A stretch of DNA of 50,737 bases. Source: Neobacillus paridis (lineage in GTDB: Bacteria; Bacillota; Bacilli; Bacillales; Cytobacillaceae). The stretch spans positions 1-50,737 of the forward strand of contig NZ_JAESWB010000171.1 in assembly GCF_016765675.1 (NCBI RefSeq), in the 5' to 3' direction. Within the stretch, counting starts at the first letter, position 1; each line of letters begins with the position of its first letter. Shown one piece after another: positions 20,655 through 30,352 of this stretch. Position numbers and translations under genes: made by a program. The notes under the pieces are model-generated. The model was not told where the DNA came from. It saw only the letters and a program-made list of their open reading frames with translations, and ran no database searches.

Positions 20655-20750
20655 GCTATCCGGTAACCTGTCAACCATCGCATTTAAATTGCATTAGGCA
20701 CATGGCTTTGCGTCCCTACCTTTCAGAAGGTTTGCCTTTATCGAAACGGA
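20655..20750 (-). promoter_or_regulatory. Cyclic di-GMP-I (GEMM-I) riboswitch upstream of cheA
   Basis: On the minus strand the leader reads AAAGGCAAACC, a GAAA-type tetraloop region, then GGGACGCAAAGCC, GCCTAA, GATGG and CAGGTTACCGG. These are the conserved blocks of the GEMM-I aptamer in the right order, including the tetraloop-receptor pair and the ligand-pocket segments. A terminator hairpin follows immediately. Such an arrangement normally switches transcription on or off with c-di-GMP. The direction cannot be fixed by eye. The controlled unit is cheA-cheW-mcp-cheR-cheB. Confidence 0.9.
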
Positions 20751-20913
20751 GTTAAACTCTAATCATAGTTAGGTACATAGTCCTAAATTTCAATATACAA
20801 AGTGTGAATAAAGGATGCTGTGAAAAATGTCACCGTAATATTACTAAAACAACAAATACATAAAAAATTCACATAATAAACCAATATTACTTAAAAAATT
20901 CATTATCAATGAT
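20751..20913. other. Gap upstream of the riboswitch
   Basis: AT-rich region between the cheA leader and the upstream MCP terminator. It should contain the cheA promoter. A TATGAT box lies near 20760 on the minus strand, but no good -35 at standard spacing was found. Confidence 0.35.
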
Positions 20914-20950
20914 AGAAAAAGGCAACGCCCGTTGTTTCGGGTTCGTTGCC
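20914..20950 (-). terminator. Intrinsic terminator after the upstream MCP gene
   Basis: On the minus strand GGCAACG pairs with CGTTGCC and the inner CCCG with CGGG, followed by TTTTTC. It separates the upstream receptor gene from the riboswitch-controlled operon. Confidence 0.85.
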
Positions 20951-21032
20951 TTGTCCATTATTCCATGTGGGAGATTGTCCAAAAAAATCCAAATTTTGAT
21001 GTGTTTGAAGCAGACGAGATCCATTTCAAGCA

Positions 21033-23194
21033 TCATTTAATTTTATCAATTTGGTTGTTTACTTCAGTAATTGCTTTTACAACTTCGTCGGATTGTTTTG
21101 TTTGAACTTGGAAAATTTTATTTAATTCTTCTGCTTGTTTTAGATCGTTTTCGATTTCCAAAGCCATTTCTTTACTAGATTGTAATTGATGACGTGCAGC
21201 AGCCACTATTATTCCAGTCATTTCTTTCAAGCTATTAATATTACGGACAATTTCCGCTTCAGTAATCGATTGCTCCCGGGTTGCATTTTTCACCGTATTA
21301 GATTGGTTCGTAACATTTTCTGCTGCCTCTACAATCTCCATGATGCCTTTCGCCTGTTCTGCAGTGGCAATTGAAATTTGCTGTACTTGGTCACTTGCTC
21401 CGGAGATACCTTTCACCATTTCCTCAGCAGTGATCGATTGTTCCTTCGTCGAATGCGTCATTTCCGACGCCTTTTTCTTCACATTCTCAACCGCTAGGGT
21501 AATCATTTCACTATTCCTCGTCTGTTCCTCTGTCGCTTTGGCAATCTGATTCATTTCCTCTGTTACATGCGCAATCCCTTTGACAATCTTCTGAATGGCT
21601 TCGGTTGTTTTTTCCGCAAGCTGGTTGCCAACCTTGACTTTATCTGCACCATCCTTAATGGAAGTAACAGCAACTGACGTTTCTTCTTGAATTCCCTTGA
21701 TTAACTTCGAAATTTCTTTCGTTGCTTGGGCGGAACGCTCGGCTAATTTCCGCACTTCCTCCGCTACCACAGCAAAACCTTTTCCGTGTTCACCAGCACG
21801 GGCAGCTTCAATAGCAGCATTCAGTGCCAAGAGATTGGTCTGATCGGCAATATCATCGATTACTTGAATGATCATGCCAATTTCATCTGAACTTCTTCCC
21901 AGTCTTACCATCACTTCGCTGGCCTGATTTATGACTAATGAAATTTCCTTCATGCCATGTAAGGTTTTATTCAGAGATTCCGTTCCTTCCAAGGCATCAT
22001 CTTGAACGGTGTTGCTTAACTGGTTCACCGTTTGGGCGCTTTCGGCGATTTGCTTAATCGAAACGACCATTTCTTCCACTGCATCTGCCGTTTGTTCTGC
22101 GTCATCCGTTAAGCTTTCTGCACGCTTGCTTACACCTTTTATGGACTTACTCATTTCTTCGATTGCTGCTGAAATTTGATCAACCGTTGCCCCGGCACTG
22201 CTGACATTTAACGCAACTTGTTCAATCGAGGTCATCATCTCTTGAATGGCGGAAGAGGTTTGCTCAGCAGAGGCTGAAAGGGTATCTGCACTTGATGCCA
22301 CGATGTTTCCCGATACTCCCGCTTGTTCGATTGCAGCCGAAATTTCATCGATACTGGAACTGGCTCCATTGGTATCTGACGCAAGCTTCTCGACAAAGGC
22401 CAATAATTCTTTTGTATTAGCACTTGAGCTGTGCATATGCTCCTCAAGTATTTGAACCTTATTGGCGGTTTCATCAATCAACTTTTTAATTTCCATAACA
22501 GATTCGGTCGTAATATCTACATTTTGGATAACCCCAACGACAGAACGACGGATCCGTCTGGTAATGATGAAGGCTACAACAATACAGAATAGCTCTGCTA
22601 AAATGGACACAATAATAATTTGCTTTGCCGCATTAGCTGACTGGTGCTCTGCATCCGCAATGATTTTGTTATTATCTTTTTCTACTCTTTTTGTTAAAAC
22701 ATCTAAAGAAGCGATCGTGCTGCTTCCGCTTTCCGTCATGGCTGTTAATTTTCTTTGTGCCTCCTCTTTGTCGTTCCTTTTAGAGGCTTGAAGAAATGAT
22801 GAAAGATCAGAAGCATAGGTTTCAAAATTTTTATTAAAGATATTCAATTGGTCATTATTCTCTTTGTTAATAATGAACTGATGAACTTCTTTAATATCTT
22901 TTCTAGCATCAGCAATCTTTATATTCATGAGGTTTTCCAAATTTTCTCTGCCTTTATCACTGGCATCCAACGAATAATTACTAGAAAACATGCCAATATA
23001 AAGGACATCTTCTTTTAAACTTCCAGCAATTGAAGCTTTTTCATTTGCTGATTACCAATTTGATGAATTTTACTTGTTGAATCACTTATATATTTATAGG
23101 AAAAGGACGATATAAACACAATCACTAAAAATACAATAATATAACTGCTCCACAATTTGATCCCCATTGAAAACAGATTTTTCTTTTTCTTCAT
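21033..23194 (-). pseudogene. Methyl-accepting chemotaxis protein, frameshifted near its N terminus
   Basis: The main frame (21033-22991) encodes 652 residues: a four-helix-bundle type sensory region, TM2 ([19 protein letters not shown]), a divergent linker and a long signalling domain with [15 protein letters not shown]. It lacks a start and TM1. Both are present upstream in another frame: ATG at 23194, MKKKKNLFSMGIKLW, a hydrophobic helix, then GNQQMKK. The two join as [18 protein letters not shown] if the five-A run (23037-23041) had six. The gene is therefore complete apart from one base. It is either a recent pseudogene, a phase-variable receptor, or a sequencing error. The internal ATG at 22991 has no ribosome binding site, and a product from it would lack TM1. 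Confidence 0.85.
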
Positions 23195-23492
23195 TTTACC
23201 GTCTCACTTTCATTCTGAGATATAGATTCAATATATTATATCAAGCTAAAAAAACGCCTTCAAAGGAGGAAATTGGCATTTTATTCTTTTCAGAACATTT
23301 TGTGTGTCAGAAAAATGACATTTTTGATTTCACTCAACGGATACGAATATAAAGGGCTCGTTTTAGAAGAAAATCTTTAGCAGCTGCAATTCACAGCAAA
23401 AAGAAGTTCAAAAATTCTCTTACTTTTTCAGACATTTTTCATTTTGGACGGTTAGGCTAAAGATAATAAATCTTACGAAAGGAGTTCCTTCC
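23195..23492. other. Divergent intergenic region
   Basis: About 300 bases between the MCP gene (minus) and the membrane-protein gene (plus). It is AT-rich, and both promoters must lie here. GAAAGGAG precedes the plus-strand ATG. No further structure was seen. Confidence 0.4.
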
Positions 23493-24041
23493 ATGAATTA
23501 TAAAGTGATATTCATCGGATTGTTGTTTGTTTTTGCTCTTGGTTTTGTTTCAGCAGGAAGTCACCTTGTTTCAGCCGATGATGATTTCGATAAAAAGTAT
23601 GAACATCATGAAGGACACGATAAAGATGAAAAAGACTATGAGGATATTGGTAAAACGGTTGGCTGGGGAACCGCTGCAGCGATAGGAGCAGCGGGACTGA
23701 TTTTTCCAATCAGAAGATCGACGAAATTCATGGTAAAAAATTTCCCCGATAGGAAGAAGCTTTTTATCTCCCTCTCTAAGTTTTTTGGAAAATATCATCT
23801 TTTTATCGGAGTTATTGCCTTGGGCTTAAGTATCACTCATGGTGTTGTCATGTACTTAGACAAAGGTGAACTGGAAGGTGAAGGGATGATTGGCTTAGCC
23901 GCAGTTATCTTAATGGCAATTGCCGGCATCGTGGGGGCAGTCTTATTTAAAAATAAAAAAGCCAAAACTCTGCGAACCGCCCATACAGGTGTGATCGCTT
24001 TGGCTATTCTAATCGGATTGATTCATATTTTTGCTTCATAA
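23493..24041 (+). CDS. Four-helix membrane protein with paired histidines, possible b-type haem protein
   Basis: A 182-residue protein not matched to a named family. An N-terminal signal-like helix (FIGLLFVFALGFVSAGSHLV) is followed by an acidic, His-rich stretch (EHHEGHDKDEKDYED). Four membrane helices then start near residues 60, 100, 130 and 160. Helices two and four carry histidines at matching depths: KYH and THG in one, AHTG and IHI in the other. This bis-His pattern resembles cytochrome b561-like or ferric-reductase-like haem proteins. The charged His-rich segment may face outside and bind metal. GAAAGGAG lies upstream. Function is inferred from pattern only. Confidence 0.7.
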   Translation: MNYKVIFIGLLFVFALGFVSAGSHLVSADDDFDKKYEHHEGHDKDEKDYEDIGKTVGWGTAAAIGAAGLIFPIRRSTKFMVKNFPDRKKLFISLSKFFGKYHLFIGVIALGLSITHGVVMYLDKGELEGEGMIGLAAVILMAIAGIVGAVLFKNKKAKTLRTAHTGVIALAILIGLIHIFAS

Positions 24042-24103
24042 CTACGTGTGCCCTAGAGTTAGACAGGCCCTGGCTCACCGGTAAACTGCTTGTTTTTATG
24101 CCG

Positions 24104-24115
24104 ATATGGTACAAT
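24104..24115 (+). promoter_or_regulatory. Candidate promoter of the thioesterase gene
   Basis: Extended -10 ATGGTACAAT ends at 24115, about 30 bases before the start codon. The -35 is weak or absent, which extended -10 promoters tolerate. Confidence 0.45.
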
Positions 24116-24145
24116 AAAAAGACATGATGCAAAGGAGTAATGGAG

Positions 24146-24907
24146 ATGGAATCTGTATCATCGATTTTTAAAAGACAGTACCATATCGACCTTAGAGATG
24201 TTGATTTCAACAAACAGTTAAAGTTAAGCACCCTTTTCAGTTACTTCCAAGATATCGCTAGTTTGGCTTCCGCGGACCTTGGTTTTGGAATTGAAACGCT
24301 GGAGAAGAAATTTGGGGTAGCTTGGATTTTAACCCGAATTCGCGTCGATATCCTCCGGATGCCCAATTGGGATGAGGAGATTACGATTGAAACCTGGCCC
24401 TTGGAACCAACCAGGGTGGAGTTTGACCGTGATTACCTTGTCAAAGATGCCAGCGGGAATATAATCATCAAGGCTGTATCCAAATGGGTGATTATGGATA
24501 TAAAAGAGCGAAAAATTAAACGAAGTGACCTCATTCAGATTCACTATCCGGAGAAAATAACGAAACGAGCCATCGCGGGAAAGTTAGCAAAACTAAAGGA
24601 TTTTGGCAAGTTAGAACCAGTGTACGACAAAGTCATCGGATACAGTGACATCGACTTTAATGGTCATTTAAACAATTCCAAATATGTCGACTACATCATG
24701 GATTGCTTTCCGGTGGCAGATCACCAAAACTACACGATTCAAACCATTGATCTCAATTTTAATCAAGAAGCATTGCCTGGTGATTCGATCACGCTTTTTA
24801 AAGACACCTCAGGAGTGGATGAAAATGTCATATACATAGAGGGTGTCAATCAAACGGACGATAATGTGGTATTCAAATCACTCATTACGATTAAAGAAAA
24901 CAGTTAG
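24146..24907 (+). CDS. Acyl-ACP thioesterase
   Basis: Hydrolyses acyl-ACP to free fatty acid and ACP in the cytoplasm. It has a double hot-dog fold. The first half has YHIDLRDVDFNKQLKLSTLF, then WILTRIRVDILRMPNWDEEI and ETWPLEPTRVEFDRDY. The second half has the catalytic-type DIDFNGHLNNSKYVDY, in which Asp, Asn and His are expected to act. Its length is about 253 residues, normal for bacterial members. The ATG at 24146 lies eight bases after AAAGGAG. The ATG at 24140 is only two bases from it. It stands alone, with its own terminator. A role in membrane lipid turnover or fatty-acid release is inferred. Confidence 0.9.
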   Translation: MESVSSIFKRQYHIDLRDVDFNKQLKLSTLFSYFQDIASLASADLGFGIETLEKKFGVAWILTRIRVDILRMPNWDEEITIETWPLEPTRVEFDRDYLVKDASGNIIIKAVSKWVIMDIKERKIKRSDLIQIHYPEKITKRAIAGKLAKLKDFGKLEPVYDKVIGYSDIDFNGHLNNSKYVDYIMDCFPVADHQNYTIQTIDLNFNQEALPGDSITLFKDTSGVDENVIYIEGVNQTDDNVVFKSLITIKENS

Positions 24908-25221
24908 GCTGATCCTCCCACCTGCGGAGCGTTCACTGCCTGCTTATGAAAAAACTGCTCCGCCAATCTTAGAAAAACAGGATCATGTCTTAAATGAGAG
25001 GTTTTAGAAAAAACTAAAACCTCTTTTTTATTTCTTTTGATTCTCAGTTGACCTGAGCTAACCTAGACCTTTTTCGGATAGGTAAATCGCTCCTTGCTGC
25101 CCGAACAAATCTCCATTTTCGTTTTTTGGGTAACTAGACCCCAGCTTGGCCCACCCTCTGCTGATTCCATTAACCATTACCACTAGTGGCAAAGTTTGCT
25201 AAAAAGTTCAAAAAGTTGTCA
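24908..25221. other. Gap after thioesterase: terminator and diverged repeat unit
   Basis: Contains the thioesterase terminator and, around 25075-25165, a segment with GGGTAACTAGACC and GGCCCACC. This resembles the 52-bp repeat units at 35862-36017. No ORF is supported. Confidence 0.45.
24998..25030 (+). terminator. Intrinsic terminator after the thioesterase gene
   Basis: GAGGTTTTAG (24998-25007) pairs perfectly with CTAAAACCTC (25014-25023), followed by TTTTTTA. Confidence 0.88.
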
Positions 25222-25249
25222 TGAACACCTTGTAAAACATTGGTATAGT
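25222..25249 (+). promoter_or_regulatory. Promoter of the TetR gene
   Basis: TGAACA, 16 bases, TATAGT, placed immediately upstream of the tandem operator-like repeat at 25261-25285. Confidence 0.5.
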
Positions 25250-25260
25250 TAGATTAAACA

Positions 25261-25285
25261 GTGTTTAAAACAATGTTTAAAACAC
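25261..25285. promoter_or_regulatory. Tandem operator-like repeat before the TetR gene
   Basis: Two exact copies of TGTTTAAAACA at 25262-25272 and 25274-25284. Each is nearly palindromic, and the whole is close to palindromic. It covers the likely transcription start, fitting autorepression by the TetR protein encoded next. Confidence 0.65.
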
Positions 25286-25305
25286 AACAGAAATCGGGGA
25301 TAAAA

Positions 25306-25914
25306 ATGAATAATATCACAGAATCGGAATTCACAAAGAAGGAGCTTATTCTCAAAGCGACTTTGAACCTGATTAAAAAACAAGGCTTTGAAGGCGTAAC
25401 GATGAGGAAAATTGCTTCTGAAGCAAAGGTAAACGTTGGCCTTGTCAATTATCATTTCGGTTCCAAAGATAAGTTAATCAATGCGGTGATCCAAATCCTC
25501 GTCGATTCCCTAAAGGAAACGTTCACCATATTGGATGATGATTCGATCGAACCAAGACAGCGGTTAAAGCAATTTCTGCTTCAATACATCAATGCCTATT
25601 ATCAATATCCCTTTATTGCACAGCGAATGCTTGTCGAAGGGACCATCATTTTTGACAGTCAAAAGGAATTTATCCATTTTATGAAAGCATTCGGGATAAA
25701 GAAAATGCAGCATACGGTTGAACAATTAATCGGCAAAACAGAACCGGAAACGCTCATTATCATTATGTCTCATCTATTAGGGGCAACGTTTTTGCCTGCG
25801 TTGATTGAACCATTGTATGAAAAAGTGACCGGTTTTCGGTTTCCTGAAATGGAAAAAAGAATTGATCTTTTATTGGATCGCTATTTTTCCGATGCAAACT
25901 CAGAAGAGACATGA
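25306..25914 (+). CDS. TetR/AcrR-family transcriptional regulator
   Basis: About 202 residues. The N-terminal helix-turn-helix is ILKATLNLIKKQGFEGV, then MRKIASEAKVNVGLVNYHFG with the typical YHF at the end of the recognition helix and SKDKLINAV after it. A C-terminal ligand-binding helical domain follows and the ligand is unknown. The ATG at 25306 has GGGGA upstream. An ORF start at 25261 would lie inside the operator. It lies 135 bases before the acyl-CoA dehydratase activase-like gene, which it may control together with itself. Confidence 0.88.
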   Translation: MNNITESEFTKKELILKATLNLIKKQGFEGVTMRKIASEAKVNVGLVNYHFGSKDKLINAVIQILVDSLKETFTILDDDSIEPRQRLKQFLLQYINAYYQYPFIAQRMLVEGTIIFDSQKEFIHFMKAFGIKKMQHTVEQLIGKTEPETLIIIMSHLLGATFLPALIEPLYEKVTGFRFPEMEKRIDLLLDRYFSDANSEET

Positions 25915-26049
25915 TTTTCCTAGTTGCCCGATGATTATTTTTCGTGAAACAAACTAATAAAAAGGTGTGTTTCTCAAGGAGGATTTTGCTTTTTCTTTTA
26001 CCAAAGCAAGCTTATAAAAAGACATGATGTTTTCAAGGAGAGGGGAACC

Positions 26050-29000
26050 ATGGAACTGAAAGTTGGCCTTGATGTTGGCTCAACAACAGCCAAACTCGTT
26101 GCCTTAAACAACCAAAATGAAATTGTCTTTAAATTTTATCAACGGCATTTTTCTGATATCAAAACGACCACGTTAAGATTGTTGCGTCTGGTGTCTGAGC
26201 GATTTCCTTATGCAAAACTGAAAATGAATGCCAGTGGTTCATCAGGCCTTGGATTATGTGAACCGCTGGGTATCCCGTTTATTCAAGAAGTCGTTGCCTG
26301 CACGGAAGCGGTAAAATCGACCGAAAATGATATTGATGTCATTATCGAGCTGGGCGGTGAAGACGCCAAGATCATCTACCTTACAAACGGAATTGAGCAG
26401 CGAATGAACGCTGCCTGCGCCGGCGGAACGGGGGCGTTCATCGACCAAATTGCCACCCTGCTAAATACAGATGCCGCTGGATTAAATGAACTGGCAAAAG
26501 GCGCAGAAAAAATCTATCCGATTGCCTCAAGATGCGGTGTATTTGCGAAAACGGATATCCAGCCGTTGATAAATGAAGGAGCCCGAAAAGAAGATATCGC
26601 TGCATCTGTGTTTCAGGCGGTCGTCAATCAAACCATCGCCGGACTTGCAAACGGCAGACCGATTCGCGGCAATGTCGCCTTCTTAGGCGGTCCGTTAACT
26701 TTTTTATCGGAACTGAGAAAGAGTTTCATACATACCTTAAAGCTGACCGGTGAACATATATTATACAGTCAGGACGGGCATTATTATGTCGCGATCGGGG
26801 CGGCCCTGGAAAGCAATAATAATGAATCAATTGAAGTGGACAAACTGATTCAAATCCTTGCGAATATGGATCAAGCTGTCAATGTCGACCAGTCCAAACG
26901 GCTTGAGCCCCTCTTCCGTTCAAAGGCAGATTATGAAGCATTCAAAAGCCGCCATTCCTTGGCAAAAGTAAAACAAAGTCCGCTGTCAGCCTATTCCGGT
27001 CACGCTTTTTTAGGGATCGACGCCGGGTCGACGACAACGAAAATGGTGTTAACCGGTGAAACCGATGAAGTGCTGTTCCGTTTTTATGAAAAAAATAAAG
27101 GGAACCCGATTGGAACCGTCCGTGAAGGCTTAACGGCTCTGTACCAAGCGCTGCCGGTGGATGTGAAAATTGTCCGTTCCACCGTAACCGGATATGGCGA
27201 AAAATTAATTCAGGCAGCCTTTCGGATTGACGATGGGGAAATTGAAACGGTGGCCCACTATACTGCGGCAAAGCAATTCCAGCCGGATGTCGACTTTATC
27301 ATTGACATCGGCGGCCAGGATATGAAGTGTATCAAAATCAAAAACGGCGTGATTGACCAAATCTTACTGAATGAAGCATGCTCGTCAGGCTGCGGCTCGT
27401 TCCTCGAAAGTTTTGCAGAAACGTTGGAAAAAAGTGTCCAGGAGTTTTCTGAAATGGCCTTAATGGCGGAGGCACCAGCCGACCTCGGGTCACGATGTAC
27501 CGTGTTCATGAATTCAAAAGTTAAACAATTGCAAAAAGAAGGCGCCAGCATTCCCGACATTTCCGCCGGCTTGGCACATTCGATCATTTCCAATGCGATT
27601 TACAAAGTCATTAAGCTCAAATCAGCCGAACAGCTCGGCAATCATGTGGTCGTCCAGGGAGGAACCTTCCTAAATGATGCCGTCCTTCGCTCGTTTGAAA
27701 AAATTACCGGTAAACAAGTTATTCGTCCGGATATGGCGGGATTGATGGGAGCCTACGGCTGTGCCCTGATTGCCAAAGAAAGATGGGATGGACAATCGGT
27801 GTCTTCGCTGCTACCGGTGGAACAGCTCGGCAATTTTACCCTGCAAACGTTCCACCGCCGCTGTGGTAAATGTGAGAATAACTGTCCGATTACCGTGAAT
27901 AAATTCTCTGACAAACGGTCCTTCATTACGGGGAATCGCTGCGAGCGGGGGGCCGGAAAGCAAAAGCAAAAAAGTCCATATCCCAATTTAGTTGAAGAAA
28001 AATTGGATAAAGTATTTAACCGTGTCTGCCTTGAAGGCGATGAAGCGGAAAGAGGAAAAATCGGCCTGCCCCGTGTGTTAAATATGTTTGATAACTATCC
28101 GTTCTGGCACCGCTTCTTCACCGAATTAAGTTTTGAGGTGGTTTTATCGGACCCTTCCAGTAAGGCCATTTTTGAAAAAGGGATTGAAACCATTCCGTCA
28201 GAATCTGTCTGTTATCCAGCCAAGCTTTCACATGGTCATATTTTGAACTTGATTGAAAAAGGCGTCAAGACCATCTTTTATCCGTCCGTTGTTTTTGAAA
28301 AACGGGAAAATCAGGCCCAGCAAAATCATTACAATTGTCCGATTGTGGCCTCCTATCCTGAGGTGATCAGGGTGAATTTGGAGAAAGTCTTTATTGATAA
28401 TCAAGTAACATACTTAAACCCATTCTTAACGATCGATCATCCTGCCGCACTGTTGAAAAATCTGAGTGAATGTTTTCAGGACATTCCAAAAGTCGAACTC
28501 AAAAGGGCTCTTAAGAAGGCCCAGGCTGAAAAAGAGGCCTATACCGAATGGCTGCACAGACGTGGCGAGGAAGTCATTGCTCAATTACGCAAAGAACAGC
28601 GAAAAGGGATTGTCTTTTCGGGGCATCCGTATCATATTGACCCTGCGATTAATCATGGCATTCCGGGTGAGATCAATAAATTGGGGTTCGCCGTGTTAAC
28701 CGAGGACGCGATTGTCCAGCTGGCTCCGGAGGATTTGGAGGTGGATGTCGTCAATCAATGGACCTATCACTCCCGACTTTATCAGGCGGCAGATGTGGTT
28801 AAAAAAGAACCTTGTCTCGAACTGCTGCAGGTTACCTCCTTCGGCTGCGGGCTGGACGCGATCACAACAGATGCGGTACAGGAAATTTTGGAGGAAAGCA
28901 ATCAGTTATATACGTGGATAAAGATGGATGAAGTCAGCAATTTGGGAGCAGCACGGATTCGTCTTCGTTCCTTAAACGCAGCCATTGAAGAGAGAGAAAA

Positions 29001-30303
29001 TCATCCAGAATTACAGCATAAACAGAACACAGCGAAAATCAGACCGCCTAAATTTGCCAAAGGTGATAAAAAAAGATACACGATCCTTGCACCGCAGCTG
29101 CTGCCCAGTCATTTTGATCTGTTTGCCAAGGCGTTTGCTCTCGATGGATATGATTTAAAAATATTGCAGGATGTCAAAGATGCCGATGTCGAGGTTGGAT
29201 TACGCTATGTCAACAATGATGCCTGTTATCCGGCGGTCATCACAATTGGTCAGCTTGTCGGCGCTTTGAAGAACGGAGAATACGATTTGGACCGAACCGC
29301 TGTGATTATGTCGCAAACCGGCGGCGGCTGCCGGGCAACCAACTATTTCGCGCTGCTAAAGAAGGCGTTGCGGAATGCCGGAATGCCTCAAGTTCCTGTG
29401 ATCTCCTTAAACGGCGGCGGGATGGAGAAAAAGAATCAGCCGGGATTTAAGATCTCCCCTACGCTCGCCAAATCGATGGTAATTGCCGCCTGTCTCGGTG
29501 ATTTGCTCATGCGATTGAAACTTACCGTCAGGCCCTATGAAAAAGTCACCGGCAGCACCGAAAAAGTTTATCAAAAATGGCTAGAATCCAGCAAGCAGCT
29601 GTTAGAAGCGTTCTCGATGCGCGCATATAAGAAAGTGATTAATGAGATCATTGCCGATTTCAGCGAAATTGAAATGATTCCAGAGCGAAAACCGCGGGTC
29701 GGAATCGTGGGTGAAATACTTGTTAAATTCCACCCATATGCCAACAACCAGCTGATTGAAACCATCGAAAAAGAAGGCGGCGAAGCCGTTGTTCCGGACT
29801 TTATTGATTTCTTCTTATATGGGCTTTACAACCGGAAATATAAGGTGGAGCACTTTGGTAAATCCAAACTGAATATTGCCATTGGAACAGTAGCGATTCA
29901 ATTGATTGAATATTATCGCAGTCCGATCCGTGAGGCTCTGTTAGCAAGCGAGCGCTTTGAAGCTCCACTAAAAATTTCCGAAGTGGCGGAAAAAGCATCA
30001 CGCTTCTTAAGTATCGGCAATCAGATGGGGGAAGGCTGGCTCTTGCCGGGAGAAATGGTTGAGTTAATGGACTCCGGCGTTGATAATGTCGTTTGCGTCC
30101 AACCGTTTGGCTGCCTGCCAAATCACGTTATCGGCAGAGGCATGTTTAACGGCATTAAGAAGGAATATCCAAATGCCAACATTATTTCGATCGACTATGA
30201 CTCTAGCATCAGCAAAGTAAACCAGGTCAATCGCATCAAGCTGATGATTAATATCGCTAAAAACAAACTAAAACAAGAAAATGATCTAATCATGAAATCA
30301 TGA
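26050..30303 (+). CDS. Giant acyl-CoA dehydratase activase-type protein (BadF/BadG/HgdC-like)
   Basis: A 1417-residue multidomain protein. Two ASKHA-type ATPase modules (about 1-255 and 320-580) each start with a glycine-rich loop (LDVGSTTAKLV and IDAGSTTTKMV) and carry the Fe-S ligand cysteines between halves (NAACAGGTGAF and EACSSGCGSF). A Cys-rich segment follows (RRCGKCENNCPI ... NRCERG, near 610-640). The rest matches the DUF2229 and dehydratase-subunit-like type, with CYPAKLSHGH, TSFGCGLDA, NNDACYPAV and QPFGCLPNHV. Related two-component enzymes use ATP to inject an electron for dehydration of 2-hydroxyacyl-CoA, but the substrate of this long fused form is not known. AGGAGAGGGG precedes the ATG. 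Confidence 0.85.
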   Translation: MELKVGLDVGSTTAKLVALNNQNEIVFKFYQRHFSDIKTTTLRLLRLVSERFPYAKLKMNASGSSGLGLCEPLGIPFIQEVVACTEAVKSTENDIDVIIELGGEDAKIIYLTNGIEQRMNAACAGGTGAFIDQIATLLNTDAAGLNELAKGAEKIYPIASRCGVFAKTDIQPLINEGARKEDIAASVFQAVVNQTIAGLANGRPIRGNVAFLGGPLTFLSELRKSFIHTLKLTGEHILYSQDGHYYVAIGAALESNNNESIEVDKLIQILANMDQAVNVDQSKRLEPLFRSKADYEAFKSRHSLAKVKQSPLSAYSGHAFLGIDAGSTTTKMVLTGETDEVLFRFYEKNKGNPIGTVREGLTALYQALPVDVKIVRSTVTGYGEKLIQAAFRIDDGEIETVAHYTAAKQFQPDVDFIIDIGGQDMKCIKIKNGVIDQILLNEACSSGCGSFLESFAETLEKSVQEFSEMALMAEAPADLGSRCTVFMNSKVKQLQKEGASIPDISAGLAHSIISNAIYKVIKLKSAEQLGNHVVVQGGTFLNDAVLRSFEKITGKQVIRPDMAGLMGAYGCALIAKERWDGQSVSSLLPVEQLGNFTLQTFHRRCGKCENNCPITVNKFSDKRSFITGNRCERGAGKQKQKSPYPNLVEEKLDKVFNRVCLEGDEAERGKIGLPRVLNMFDNYPFWHRFFTELSFEVVLSDPSSKAIFEKGIETIPSESVCYPAKLSHGHILNLIEKGVKTIFYPSVVFEKRENQAQQNHYNCPIVASYPEVIRVNLEKVFIDNQVTYLNPFLTIDHPAALLKNLSECFQDIPKVELKRALKKAQAEKEAYTEWLHRRGEEVIAQLRKEQRKGIVFSGHPYHIDPAINHGIPGEINKLGFAVLTEDAIVQLAPEDLEVDVVNQWTYHSRLYQAADVVKKEPCLELLQVTSFGCGLDAITTDAVQEILEESNQLYTWIKMDEVSNLGAARIRLRSLNAAIEERENHPELQHKQNTAKIRPPKFAKGDKKRYTILAPQLLPSHFDLFAKAFALDGYDLKILQDVKDADVEVGLRYVNNDACYPAVITIGQLVGALKNGEYDLDRTAVIMSQTGGGCRATNYFALLKKALRNAGMPQVPVISLNGGGMEKKNQPGFKISPTLAKSMVIAACLGDLLMRLKLTVRPYEKVTGSTEKVYQKWLESSKQLLEAFSMRAYKKVINEIIADFSEIEMIPERKPRVGIVGEILVKFHPYANNQLIETIEKEGGEAVVPDFIDFFLYGLYNRKYKVEHFGKSKLNIAIGTVAIQLIEYYRSPIREALLASERFEAPLKISEVAEKASRFLSIGNQMGEGWLLPGEMVELMDSGVDNVVCVQPFGCLPNHVIGRGMFNGIKKEYPNANIISIDYDSSISKVNQVNRIKLMINIAKNKLKQENDLIMKS

Positions 30304-30314
30304 CAATGGCTGTC

Positions 30315-30350
30315 AGGCACTCTGTGAATTTTTCACATAGTGCCTTTTTC
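30315..30350 (+). terminator. Intrinsic terminator after the activase-like gene
   Basis: AGGCACT-CTGTGAA pairs with TTCACAT-AGTGCCT with minor mismatch, followed by TTTTTCC. Confidence 0.85.
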
Positions 30351-30352
30351 CT

